This document shows positions 15,596 to 23,390 of a stretch of DNA of 64,000 nucleotides, piece after piece (position 1 is the stretch's first letter; each line of letters begins with the position of its first letter). The translations under genes and the position numbers were made by a program. Below the pieces are notes generated by a model that was given only the letters and a program-made list of their open reading frames with translations, was not told the DNA's origin and did not search any database. Source of the stretch: Actinomadura hibisca NBRC 15177 (lineage in GTDB: Bacteria; Actinomycetota; Actinomycetes; Streptosporangiales; Streptosporangiaceae); NCBI RefSeq assembly GCF_001552635.1, contig NZ_BCRO01000042.1, positions 62,001 to 126,000 on the forward strand, in the 5' to 3' direction.

Positions 15596-16762
15596 ATGAC
15601 GACCGTCATCCTGGTGGTGATGTGCGTCGTGGTCGGGGCGCTGGAGCTGTACGCGGGCAAGCAGAGCAAGGACCAGCAGCGCGCCTTCGTGCGGCGCATC
15701 GACGAGCTGAACGACCAGGTCACCAAGCAGAACAACGTGCTGGTGACGGTCGGCGAGCAGCTCACCGCCGAGTTGTCGAAGGTCAAGCGGGAGGTGCTGC
15801 CCGCGCTCGACTCGCGGCTGCGGCACAACACCGGCCAGGTCGAGGAGCTGGCCACCGTCGTGCACCAGGCCGACGAGTACCTGCGCGCCCAGGTCGGGCG
15901 GTTGCAGGACCTGGAGCAGCAGCGCGTCACGCTGGCCGCGCTGCGCCGCAAGCTCGGCGAGGTCGAGACGACGGTGCGCGCGGCGACCGGCGCGGGCGCC
16001 GCCGCCGTCGAGGGCAAGGTCGACTCGGCGCTGGACCGCCTGGCCGACCTGGAGCGCGGCGGCACCGAGATCCTGGACCTCCAGCGCACGCTGACCCGCA
16101 CGCTGGAGGACGTCGAGGACGTGGTCGCCGAGCTGCTGCGCTACACCGAGGGCGGCCTCGACGAGGCGGTCACCGCCACCCTCACCGGCCGCCGGACCGA
16201 AGGCGCGTCCGTCACCGCGACCGGGCGGCTCTGGACCCGCGACGGGCAGTTGCAGGACATCCTCACCGAGATGTACGAGCGGTCGGTGCGCGCCAGCCGC
16301 CTGGAGGTGCGCTTCCGCACCGTCGAGGACCCCGACGGCCACGGCCCGGACGCGCCCGACCGGCACCGCTACTTCCTGGGCGGCCGCCGCGCCGAGGACC
16401 TGGCGGGCGCGTTCACCGCGCTGCTCATCTCGACCGGCGCGGACCTGCCGCACAACGGCCTGTCGCGCGAGCAGGGCCGCCTGCCGCAGGCGGTGCAGGG
16501 CGTGCGCCCGCCCGAGGACGAGGCGGCGCTCAAGGCGCTGCTGCGCACCCTGTACGAGAGCAGCGGCGCGGTCGCGCAGATCGGCCCGCTGCTGGCGGTG
16601 CGGACCCGCGACGAACTGCTCTGCGCGGTGCTGACGCCGGGCCAGTCCCTGGAACTGGAGAGCGACGAGGTGTTCTGGGACCCTGCGGCGTCAACGGTCC
16701 GGCTGCGGCGGCTGCCCGCCCATCAGCTCTGGGACCTGACCACCTGGGGCGCCACCCCGTAG
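15596..16762 (+). CDS. Membrane-anchored coiled-coil protein of unknown function
   Basis: A 388-residue protein with one N-terminal membrane helix (TVILVVMCVVVGALELYAG, about residues 3-21), a long coiled coil with Gln/Glu/Leu/Arg heptads (about 25-200) and a mixed C-terminal domain. No family recognised. The ATG at 15596 is chosen because AAGGAG lies 6 nt upstream; an in-frame ATG at 15542 would add 18 charged residues before the helix and has no ribosome-binding site. Separated from the signalling operon by 139 bp containing candidate operators, so probably independently controlled. The last 40 bp overlap the end of the convergent gene on the minus strand. Confidence 0.8.
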   Translation: MTTVILVVMCVVVGALELYAGKQSKDQQRAFVRRIDELNDQVTKQNNVLVTVGEQLTAELSKVKREVLPALDSRLRHNTGQVEELATVVHQADEYLRAQVGRLQDLEQQRVTLAALRRKLGEVETTVRAATGAGAAAVEGKVDSALDRLADLERGGTEILDLQRTLTRTLEDVEDVVAELLRYTEGGLDEAVTATLTGRRTEGASVTATGRLWTRDGQLQDILTEMYERSVRASRLEVRFRTVEDPDGHGPDAPDRHRYFLGGRRAEDLAGAFTALLISTGADLPHNGLSREQGRLPQAVQGVRPPEDEAALKALLRTLYESSGAVAQIGPLLAVRTRDELLCAVLTPGQSLELESDEVFWDPAASTVRLRRLPAHQLWDLTTWGATP

Positions 16763-17349
16763 GCGTGCACCGTGCGCTCGTGCGGGGCCCCGATGCGCAC
16801 CAGCACCGGGCACGACGCCGCGCCGTTGCCCGGGTCGGCCTCCGCGCACAACCCGACGCCCGCCGCGCGGTCGAGGAACACCACGTTCTCCACGGCGCGC
16901 GCGGCCCGCACCGCGTACGGCACCGACTCGGCGTCCCCGGTCTCGAACAGCTCCTCGAAGGTGAGGCGGCGCGCGAACCGCACCAGCGCCGCCGCGTCCA
17001 CCACGCGGCTGCCGACGGCCTCCAGCGGCCCGGCGATGACGATGCCGAAGCTGGGGTCCTCGCGCCCGCGCACGTAGATCTCGCGGTCGGGCTCCAGGCC
17101 CCGCCGCCGCGCGGGCAGGTGCACCCCGAACCCGGCGTCGCCGGCCACGAACCCCGGCGCCCCGACCCCGCCGCCGTCGGGCACCCGCAGCGCCCCGGCC
17201 GGGGCCTGCCAGCCCGGCAGGTAGACCCCGAGCCCCCGCACCAGCAGCCGCCACACCGGCCGCCCGGTGACGTCGGGCACGAACTCGCCCCGCGCGCCCC
17301 GGGGGCCGCCGTCGCCGCCCCCGGGAAGGGGCTCCCGCGTGCCGTCCAT
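16723..17349 (-). CDS. Hypothetical protein
   Basis: Unrecognised protein of about 208 residues, Gly/Arg/Val-rich, without membrane helix or signal peptide. The middle holds segments such as EIYVRGREDPSFGIVIAGPL and RRLTFEELFETGDAES that look like folded sequence. I chose the ATG at 17349 (MDGTREP), which has AGAGG 9 nt upstream; ATGs at 17357 and 17391 are alternatives with poorer context. The 3' end overlaps the convergent coiled-coil gene by 40 bp. It is kept as a gene because no better frame covers 16.76-17.35 kb and the composition is protein-like; confidence is moderate. Confidence 0.6.
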   Translation of the reverse strand: MDGTREPLPGGGDGGPRGARGEFVPDVTGRPVWRLLVRGLGVYLPGWQAPAGALRVPDGGGVGAPGFVAGDAGFGVHLPARRRGLEPDREIYVRGREDPSFGIVIAGPLEAVGSRVVDAAALVRFARRLTFEELFETGDAESVPYAVRAARAVENVVFLDRAAGVGLCAEADPGNGAASCPVLVRIGAPHERTVHAYGVAPQVVRSQS

Positions 17350-17464
17350 GCTGACCATCCTCTGCGGTCGATCTTCGTCGCACAAGACCATCGACCGCGC
17401 GCCGGGCCCCCCGGGTGCCGGGACCCCCGCCCCGCCGCCACTGCGCGGCCGTCCCTCCGTCGGC

Positions 17465-17470
17465 TACCCT
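17465..17470 (+). promoter_or_regulatory. -10 element (TACCCT) upstream of the PH-domain gene
   Basis: TACCCT fits TANNNT and lies about 30 nt before the ATG at 17502, leaving room for the GAGGG ribosome-binding site. Confidence 0.35.
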
Positions 17471-17501
17471 CGTGCCATCGGATCATGACGAGGGCGCCGC
17501 C

Positions 17502-18020
17502 ATGAACATGCAGAACGTGATGGTCTTCCGCGACGCGGGGTCGCGCACGGTGGACCGCTACCTGATGTCCTACGAGGGCCGGGTCATCGCGGTGCGCCGG
17601 CACCCGGCGGTGCTGCTGCTCCCGGTGACGCTGGCGGTGGCGGGCCTGATCCTGTGCGGCCTGGCCGCGGCGGCGGTCGGCGCCGCCTGGGTGTGGTGGT
17701 TGTGGCTGCTCACGCTGGGCTACCTGATCTGGAAGGTCATCGCCTGGTCGATGCAGTTCTTCCTGGTCACCGAGCACCGGGTGATGGTGGTGCACGGCGT
17801 GCTGAACCGCACGGTCGCGATGATGCCGCTGGCCAAGGTCACCGACATCGCGCTGGAGCGCTCGGTGCTGGGCCGGGTGCTGGGCTACGGCGAGTTCGTC
17901 ATGGAGTCGGCGGGACAGAAGCAGGCGCTGCGGAACGTGGCCTTCATGCCCTACCCCGAGCAGCTCTACCTGGAGGTCTCCTCGGTCATCTTCGGCGCCG
18001 AGGACGCCTCGCCGGACTAG
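17502..18020 (+). CDS. Membrane protein with bacterial PH domain (YdbT/bPH2-like)
   Basis: A 172-residue protein with two adjacent membrane helices (about residues 34-85: AVLLLPVTLAVAGLILCGLA, then AAWVWWLWLLTLGYLIW) followed by a bacterial PH domain. The PH part shows FFLVTEHRVMVVHGVLNR and PLAKVTDIALERSVLGRVLG, the classic bPH2 pattern. Such proteins are common in actinobacteria; their biochemical role is not known. The start is set by GAGGG 8-12 nt upstream; the open frame extends further but lacks support. It ends in the palindrome CTAG, which also supplies the stop of the convergent SGNH gene. Confidence 0.85.
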   Translation: MNMQNVMVFRDAGSRTVDRYLMSYEGRVIAVRRHPAVLLLPVTLAVAGLILCGLAAAAVGAAWVWWLWLLTLGYLIWKVIAWSMQFFLVTEHRVMVVHGVLNRTVAMMPLAKVTDIALERSVLGRVLGYGEFVMESAGQKQALRNVAFMPYPEQLYLEVSSVIFGAEDASPD

Positions 18021-18763
18021 GTCCGCTCCGGCCGGGGCACCACGCGCTTGGCCTCGGCGGGGATCTCCTCGACCACGGGGAAGGGGCGCGGGTAGGGCAC
18101 CCCGACCGCGAACCGCCCGGCGAGCGTGTCGGCGAAGGCGGCCGCGATCCGCAACTCGCCCTGGGCGTTGGGATGCGTGCCGTCCCAGGTGTGCGCCGCC
18201 GCGACGAACTCGGCGCCGGTCGGGGCGATGACGATGGGCGACGCGTCGGTGTGCAGCTCCTCGGCGAGCAGCACCAGCCGCCGGTTGAACTCCGAGACGC
18301 GCGCGTTGAACTCCACGTCCTCGCGCGCCCGCTGGGTGTCCAGCAGCGTGCCGAGCACCAGCCGCAGCGCCGGGTTGCCCCGGCGGGCCGCCGCCACGAA
18401 GGCCCGCACGTTGGCCTCGTTCTCCTCGGGTCCGAGGCCGTACCAGAACAGGTCGTTGATGCCGAGCAGCACCAGCAGGACGTCGGGACGGTGCGCGCGC
18501 ACCTTGTCCTCGATCTGGTGCATCTCCTCCAGGTAGGGGCGGCCCCACCGGGCGCAGTGGTCCTGGTCGAAGGCGGGGTCGCAGTAGGTCAGGTCGCCGT
18601 CCCCGACCTCGGCCGTGGTGGCGTTGTCGAGGTCGTTGGCGGGCCCGACGAGGTCGAGCTCCACGCCGTGCGCGCGCAGGTGCTTCCAGAGCCGGTACCG
18701 CCAGGTCCAGTCGCCGCTGCTGCCGTGGCTGATCGAGTCACCGACGATCATGACGTTCAGCAT
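18017..18763 (-). CDS. SGNH/GDSL-family hydrolase
   Basis: Serine esterase or lipase-type hydrolase of 248 residues. Block I GDSISHG (nucleophile Ser) sits near residue 8, block III GINDLF holds the oxyanion Asn, and block V DGTHPN provides the Asp-His pair; the triad is complete. No signal peptide is present from the ATG at 18763, which has AAGGGGG about 8 nt upstream, so it is probably cytoplasmic. An open frame extends to 18976 but covers the divergent spacer. The natural substrate (acyl ester, acetylated sugar or lipid) cannot be read. The 3' end shares the CTAG stop palindrome with the PH-domain gene. Confidence 0.87.
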   Translation of the reverse strand: MLNVMIVGDSISHGSSGDWTWRYRLWKHLRAHGVELDLVGPANDLDNATTAEVGDGDLTYCDPAFDQDHCARWGRPYLEEMHQIEDKVRAHRPDVLLVLLGINDLFWYGLGPEENEANVRAFVAAARRGNPALRLVLGTLLDTQRAREDVEFNARVSEFNRRLVLLAEELHTDASPIVIAPTGAEFVAAAHTWDGTHPNAQGELRIAAAFADTLAGRFAVGVPYPRPFPVVEEIPAEAKRVVPRPERT

Positions 18764-18851
18764 TCCGCGCCCCCTTCGCCACTCTTCGGGTCGAAGGTAA
18801 CACCGAGCGTAGCGAAGCGGAACACACTTCCCGAGACCCGCGCCCCAAGCC

Positions 18852-19703
18852 CTAGACCACCTCGAAAACCCCTCCCTCGCGATGGCGGTACACCCGGTCG
18901 CTGATCCTCTTGAGGACGTCGGTCGCAGCATGAACGTGCCGCACACGCTCACGCATGACCTGCTCGGCGTGCTCACCTCCGTCCAGGCACAGGATCAACT
19001 GCGACCGGCCGGGCACTCCCACCAACACACTCCCCGTCCGCTCTGGCAACACCTCATCAAGCAGCAGCGCCCAGGACGCGGCGTCACTCCCCCAGCCCTC
19101 CAGCAGCGTGACCGGCCCCGCCTGCACTTCGGTCCACGCCGGTGGCCCGTTGCGCCGCACGTTTCCCAGCGCGATCCGCACAAGCTCATCAGCCTCGACG
19201 CCCCAAGCCCGCGCCGCCGCGTTGTGCACCTGGACGTCCAACTCAGGCTCGTCCTCATGGGCACCAGGCACATCCGCCACCCACAACCCGGCCCAGAGCC
19301 CGTCGGCCAACGGCAGCCGACACGGCTCGCGCGGATCGTCCCGCTCGGTCCCCTGCCAGTGCCGCCTGCCGTCATCGAGATGGACGCCCAGCCGCTCGCG
19401 CACCTGGTCGAACGAGGCCCCTACCAGCCACCGCGCCTGCGCGGCCGCCACGCTCCACCCGTCGACCTGCGCGAAGCACAGGTCCGCCCACTCCTCGCGC
19501 GGGCGCGCGTGGCACGCCCGCGCAAGGTGGTCGAGGGGAAACGAGGGGTTCTCGTTGCGGTCACCGGCGGCCAGGACGATGGAGCCCGACGACAGGTCCT
19601 GCCCATCGGCGCCGAAAGCCGCCGCGGCCTCATCGACCTCGTCGCAGAACTCCTCGTACTTTTCGCCGTCGAAGAACTCACACCATGGGGGCACCTCGGT
19701 CAT
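18852..19703 (-). CDS. Hypothetical protein
   Basis: Unrecognised 283-residue protein, acidic N-terminus rich in Glu/Asp (EEFCDEVDEAAAAFGADGQD) and a C-terminal half containing RSQLILCLDGG. No membrane helix, signal peptide or catalytic motif was found. Start ATG at 19703 has no Shine-Dalgarno but a TAGGGT hexamer ends 7 nt upstream, so a leaderless mRNA is likely; the longer frame to 19781 runs into the spacer. It is downstream of the flavoprotein gene on the same strand by 32 bp and uses less extreme GC at third positions than its neighbours. Confidence 0.7.
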   Translation of the reverse strand: MTEVPPWCEFFDGEKYEEFCDEVDEAAAAFGADGQDLSSGSIVLAAGDRNENPSFPLDHLARACHARPREEWADLCFAQVDGWSVAAAQARWLVGASFDQVRERLGVHLDDGRRHWQGTERDDPREPCRLPLADGLWAGLWVADVPGAHEDEPELDVQVHNAAARAWGVEADELVRIALGNVRRNGPPAWTEVQAGPVTLLEGWGSDAASWALLLDEVLPERTGSVLVGVPGRSQLILCLDGGEHAEQVMRERVRHVHAATDVLKRISDRVYRHREGGVFEVV

Positions 19704-19710
19704 GGCGGGC

Positions 19711-19716
19711 ACCCTA
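19711..19716 (-). promoter_or_regulatory. -10 element (TAGGGT) for a probably leaderless mRNA
   Basis: On the minus strand TAGGGT is followed by 7 nt and the ATG at 19703. Confidence 0.45.
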
Positions 19717-19735
19717 GCGGCGCCCGCCGACAGTG

Positions 19736-21148
19736 TCAGGAGTCGAAACCGAGCCCGAACCTGTCCAGCGTCCGCAACCACAGGCCGCGCCGCCCGGCGT
19801 TACGGTCGGCGCGGGCGATCTCGTGCCTGGTCAGCTCGATGACGCCGTACCGCAGCGGCTCGGGCGGGAACGGCACGGGCTTGGACCGCACCATCCGCAA
19901 CCGCGTCCGCTCGGTCTCCCGCCCCTCATCCTCCCCGATCCCCAACTGGTCGAGCATGACGTCGGCGCCGAACCGCGTGGCCCCGACGCCGAGCCCGGTG
20001 TAGCCGACCGCGTAGGCGAGCCTGCCGTCGTAGGCGGTGCCGTAGAAGGCGCAGAAACGGCTGCACGTGTCCACGACGCCGCCCCAGGCGTTGGTGAAGC
20101 GAACGCCTTCCAGTTGCGGGAAGGTCGTGAAGAAGTGCTCGGCCAGCGTCGCGAAGGTGGCCGGACGACGTTCCAGCTCCGACCGCAGCCCGTTGCCGTA
20201 GTGGTAGACGGCGTCGTAGCCGCCCCACAGAATCCGGTCGTCGGCGGTCAGCCGGTAGTAGTGGAACTGGTTGGCGCTGTCCCCGAGTCCCTGCCGATGC
20301 GCCCACCCGATGGCCTTGCGCTGTTCGGGCGTCAACGGCTCGGTCACCAGCGCGTAGTCGTACACCGGCACCAGGAAATGCTTCAACCGCTTGAGCAGCG
20401 GCGGAAAAACCCCCGTCCCCAATGCAACATGCCGCGCCGACACCACCCCGTAAGCGCCGCCCAGCCGCAACCGCCCATCCGACTCACCCTGTAGAGAAGT
20501 CACACGGGTGTTCTCAAAAATGCGCACACCCAAAGCCCGACAGGCTTCCGCCAAACCCCAGGCGAGCTTGGCCGGATGCACCATCGCGACACCTTCGCGA
20601 TCCCACAGCGCTCCGACATACGTCGGCGAGTCCACCTCGGCCCGCACTTCGTCAGGCCCGAGCAGCGTAGGACGCCAGCCCAATTCAGCGGCGTGCTCCG
20701 CCTCCTCCCGCAACTCCTCGAACTGCCACTCCTCAGTGGCGATGTGCATTTCCCCGGTCCGCTCCCACTCGGCGTCGACGCCGTAGCGGGCGAGCGTGTC
20801 ACCGATATCCCGAAGGTTCTGGCGACCGAGCCGCTCCAGTTGGGGCATCTCGTCGGGCCAGCGCTCCAGCCCGTTGCCCAGCCCATGCGTGAGGCTCGCG
20901 GCACAGAACCCGCCATTGCGCCCCGAGGCTGCCCCACCGACCCGATCGGCCTCCAGCACGACGACGTCGAGCGACGGATTCCGCTCCTTGGCCCGCAGCG
21001 CGGTCCAGAGCCCGGTATATCCACCACCGACGACCGCGAGGTCACAACCAACCCGCCCGGCCAACGCCCCACCGGCCTCCGGCCGCCCAGGATCGGCAAG
21101 CCAGTAGGAGGTGGGCTCAGCATCAACGAGCGCAGTCAGGACGTTCAT
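19736..21148 (-). CDS. FAD-dependent amine oxidase, gamma-glutamylputrescine-oxidase-like
   Basis: Flavin oxidoreductase of the DAO family, 470 residues, expected to oxidise an amine or glutamylated polyamine to an aldehyde with release of H2O2. The dinucleotide-binding loop is at DLAVVGGGYTGLWTA (about residues 36-50), followed by VVLEADRVGGAASGRNGGF; the C-terminal FAD contact is YTGLGVGATRFGADVM. Identity as a PuuB-type enzyme is inferred from motif pattern and from the polyamine transporter and aminobutyraldehyde dehydrogenase genes upstream on the same strand. Its ATG abuts the inferred left end of the TnpB element, so its own ribosome-binding site appears displaced by 1.3 kb; expression may now depend on the weak GTGGGTG before the start. 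Confidence 0.82.
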   Translation of the reverse strand: MNVLTALVDAEPTSYWLADPGRPEAGGALAGRVGCDLAVVGGGYTGLWTALRAKERNPSLDVVVLEADRVGGAASGRNGGFCAASLTHGLGNGLERWPDEMPQLERLGRQNLRDIGDTLARYGVDAEWERTGEMHIATEEWQFEELREEAEHAAELGWRPTLLGPDEVRAEVDSPTYVGALWDREGVAMVHPAKLAWGLAEACRALGVRIFENTRVTSLQGESDGRLRLGGAYGVVSARHVALGTGVFPPLLKRLKHFLVPVYDYALVTEPLTPEQRKAIGWAHRQGLGDSANQFHYYRLTADDRILWGGYDAVYHYGNGLRSELERRPATFATLAEHFFTTFPQLEGVRFTNAWGGVVDTCSRFCAFYGTAYDGRLAYAVGYTGLGVGATRFGADVMLDQLGIGEDEGRETERTRLRMVRSKPVPFPPEPLRYGVIELTRHEIARADRNAGRRGLWLRTLDRFGLGFDS

Positions 21149-22491
21149 CAGACACCCACAGCGTGGAAGCTTTGTCTCTTAGAGCACTGAGGACATGTGG
21201 CAGGACATTCACTGTTCTTCTTACACACGCTGTTCCCTTCCGTAAACTGAGGGTCATGCGGACGGCGTTCAAGTGCCGGGCCTATCCCGATGCCGAGCAG
21301 GCGGCGATCTTCAATCGCACGTTCGGGTGTGTGCGGCTGGTGTGGAACAAGACGCTGGCCGAGCGTCAGGCGGCCTACCGGCAGCGGGGCGAGAACACCT
21401 CGTACAAGCAGACCGACGCGGCGCTGACGGCCTGGAAGAAGACCGGCGAGCTGGCATTTCTGGGCGAGGTGTCGTCGGTGCCGTTGCAGCAGACGCTGCG
21501 CCACCAGCACGCGGCGTTCGCGGGCTTCTTCGCCGGACGCGCCAGGTACCCGCGGTTCAAGAGCCGCAACGGCCGCCAGGCAGCGCACTACACCCGCTCG
21601 GCGTTCCGCATGACCGGCGGCCGGTTGCGCCTGGCCAAGACCGGCGCGCCACTGGCGTTCGCCTGGTCCTTCGACGACATCGACCTGGCCACGCTCGACC
21701 CGACCATGGTGGTGGTCTCCCGCGACCCCGACGGACGCTGGTACGTCACCTTCGCCGTCGACACCGACGACCCCACGCCCATGCCCACGGCGGGCCACGC
21801 GATCGGAGTGGATCTCGGTATCAAGGACTTCGCCGTCACCTCCGACGGCGAGAAGATTCCCAATCCCCGGCATCTGGAGCGCAAAGCCCGCAACCTGGCC
21901 CGCTACCAGCGCCGCATGGCGCGCAAACAGCCCGGCAGCAACAACCGACGCAAGGCCAAAGCCAAGGTCGCCGCCGCGCACCGCAAGGTCCGCAACGCCC
22001 GCGCCGACTTCCTGCACCGCACCAGCACACGCCTGGTCCGCCACGCCGACACCCTCGCCATCGAAGACCTCGCGGTCACCAACATGGTCAAGAACCGCAG
22101 GCTCGCCCGTGCGATCTCCGACTGCGGCTGGGGCGAGTTCCGCCGCCAACTGCAATACAAGTGCCAGCGCGCCGGGCGCGTCCTGGTAGTGGTCGACCGC
22201 TGGTACCCCTCGTCCAAGACCTGCTCGGCCTGCGGCCACCTGCTCGCAGAGCTGAGCCTTGCCACCCGGGCCTGGACGTGCCCGGACTGCCGCACCCGGC
22301 ACGACCGGGACCACAACGCGGCCCAGAACATCCTTGCGGCTGGTCCAGCCGTAGCCAGACAAAAGCCTGGCGAGGTCTGTGGAGCTGATGTCAGACGGCA
22401 AGGGCCCTCCCTTCCGCAATCGGCCACGAAGCAGAAAACCCGCTCCGCGAGGAGTGGAACCCCCTCCCGCTAGGGAGAGGGGAGAAGTCAA
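21149..22491 (+). mobile_element. TnpB-only IS200/IS605-type element
   Basis: The left end is inferred directly after TTCAT (21144-21148), a known kind of target/TAM pentamer for TnpB elements. A small imperfect hairpin follows (AGACA 21150-21154 with TGTCT 21173-21177, inner CCAC/GTGG). The right end is inferred after TCAA (22488-22491), preceded by a subterminal hairpin (22461-22482) with one bulged A. There are no terminal inverted repeats or target duplication, as expected for this family. Removing 21149-22491 joins AAGGGAG, an 8-nt spacer and the ATG of the flavoprotein gene, which strongly supports both ends. No TnpA Y1 transposase gene is present, so movement would need one in trans. 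Confidence 0.75.
21256..22473 (+). CDS. tnpB: TnpB, RNA-guided RuvC endonuclease of IS605 OrfB family
   Basis: A 405-residue TnpB, full length for the family. The N-terminus MRTAFKCRAYPDAEQ is typical. The RuvC catalytic residues are all present: Asp186 in GVDLGIKDF, Glu270 in AIEDLAV, and Asp350/Asp352 in the DRDHNAAQN block; the zinc finger has CSACG and CPDC. It should therefore be catalytically competent. TnpB proteins cut DNA next to a TAM using a right-end-derived RNA guide and help the element persist. ATG 21256 is chosen because it begins the conserved N-terminus and has GAGG close upstream; the longer frame to 21163 reads through the element's left end. It is on the strand opposite to the polyamine operon. 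Confidence 0.93.
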   Translation: MRTAFKCRAYPDAEQAAIFNRTFGCVRLVWNKTLAERQAAYRQRGENTSYKQTDAALTAWKKTGELAFLGEVSSVPLQQTLRHQHAAFAGFFAGRARYPRFKSRNGRQAAHYTRSAFRMTGGRLRLAKTGAPLAFAWSFDDIDLATLDPTMVVVSRDPDGRWYVTFAVDTDDPTPMPTAGHAIGVDLGIKDFAVTSDGEKIPNPRHLERKARNLARYQRRMARKQPGSNNRRKAKAKVAAAHRKVRNARADFLHRTSTRLVRHADTLAIEDLAVTNMVKNRRLARAISDCGWGEFRRQLQYKCQRAGRVLVVVDRWYPSSKTCSACGHLLAELSLATRAWTCPDCRTRHDRDHNAAQNILAAGPAVARQKPGEVCGADVRRQGPSLPQSATKQKTRSARSGTPSR

Positions 22492-22511
22492 ATTTTCAGC
22501 TCCCTTGGGAC
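22340..22511 (+). ncRNA. Probable omega (re)RNA with guide from the right flank
   Basis: In TnpB elements the guide RNA overlaps the 3' end of tnpB, runs to the right end and continues 16-20 nt into the flank. Here that scaffold would include the hairpin at 22461-22482 and end at TCAA; the guide would begin at 22492 (ATTTTCAGCTCCCTTGGG). The 5' limit is only approximate. Confidence 0.4.
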
Positions 22512-22543
22512 CCGCGCCGTGGCCCGAAGGGCGCGGCGCGGGT
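22510..22543. terminator. Strong hairpin after potC, on the right flank of the element
   Basis: ACCCGCGCCG (22510-22519) pairs perfectly with CGGCGCGGGT (22534-22543), and GCCC/GGGC inside extends it around a GAA loop. It starts 17 nt after the potC stop and could also stop tnpB transcripts. No clear U-tract on either strand. Confidence 0.5.
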
Positions 22544-22559
22544 GTGTTCGGTCGGGTTT

Positions 22560-23390
22560 TCAGTGGGTGCGGGCGCGGCGGCGGGTGGCGGCGATGTTGA
22601 TGATCGCCAGTAGTACGCCGACCGCGAAGATGAGGGTGCCCATCACGTTGACCTGCGGCGGGGTGCCGGTGCGGGTGGAGGCCCACACCCACAGCGGGAA
22701 GGTCTGGGTGGCGCCGCTGGTGAAGTTGGTGATGATGAAGTCGTCCACCGACAGCGCGAAGGCCAGCAGCGCGCCCGAGAGCACGCCCGGCATGATCATG
22801 GGCAGGGTGACCAGCCGGAAGGTGGTCCAGGGGCCGGCGCCCAGGTCCTGGGCCGCCTCCTCGATCTTGGGGTCGAGGCCGACGGCGCGGGCCCGCACGG
22901 TGATGGCCACGAACGACACCGAGAACATCACGTGCGCGGCCAGGATCGTCAGGTAGCCGCGCGGGGTCTCGGTGGCCACGAACATCGCCAGCAGCGAGGA
23001 GCCCATGACCAGTTCGGGGCAGGAGATCGCGGCGAACATCACGAGGTTGGACACGCCCTGGCCGCGGAAGCGGTGGCGGCCGAGGGCGAGGCCCGCCAGC
23101 GTGCCGAGCACGGTCGCGATGACGGTGGTCAGGGCCGCGATGGTCAGCGAGTTGACCAGGGCGGTGGTGAGGTCCTTCTTGTCGAACAGGTGGGCGTACC
23201 AGTGGAGGGTGAAGCCCTCCCACTCGAAGTTCTGCTTGCTCTTGGTGTCGTTGAAGCCGAACAGGATCATGACGGCGATCGGCAGCAGCAGCCACGCCAC
23301 CAGGAGGGTGGTGTAGATCTGCAGGCCGCGGCCCCGGACGGGGCGGCGGCGCGGGGCGCGCCGTTCGGGTGCGGTGAGGGTGGTGGTCAT
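22560..23390 (-). CDS. potC: Spermidine/putrescine ABC transporter permease (PotC-like)
   Basis: Inner-membrane permease of 276 residues with six hydrophobic segments, starting at LLVAWLLLPIAVMILFGFND. The coupling helix motif EEAAQDLGAGPWTTFRLVTL (about residues 183-202) marks an ABC permease of the polyamine type. Its start overlaps the potB stop by 4 nt (ATGA). Works with PotB, PotA and the PotD-like lipoprotein. Last transporter gene of the operon; the flavoprotein gene that should follow is now 1.4 kb away because of the inserted element. Confidence 0.92.
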   Translation of the reverse strand: MTTTLTAPERRAPRRRPVRGRGLQIYTTLLVAWLLLPIAVMILFGFNDTKSKQNFEWEGFTLHWYAHLFDKKDLTTALVNSLTIAALTTVIATVLGTLAGLALGRHRFRGQGVSNLVMFAAISCPELVMGSSLLAMFVATETPRGYLTILAAHVMFSVSFVAITVRARAVGLDPKIEEAAQDLGAGPWTTFRLVTLPMIMPGVLSGALLAFALSVDDFIITNFTSGATQTFPLWVWASTRTGTPPQVNVMGTLIFAVGVLLAIINIAATRRRARTH

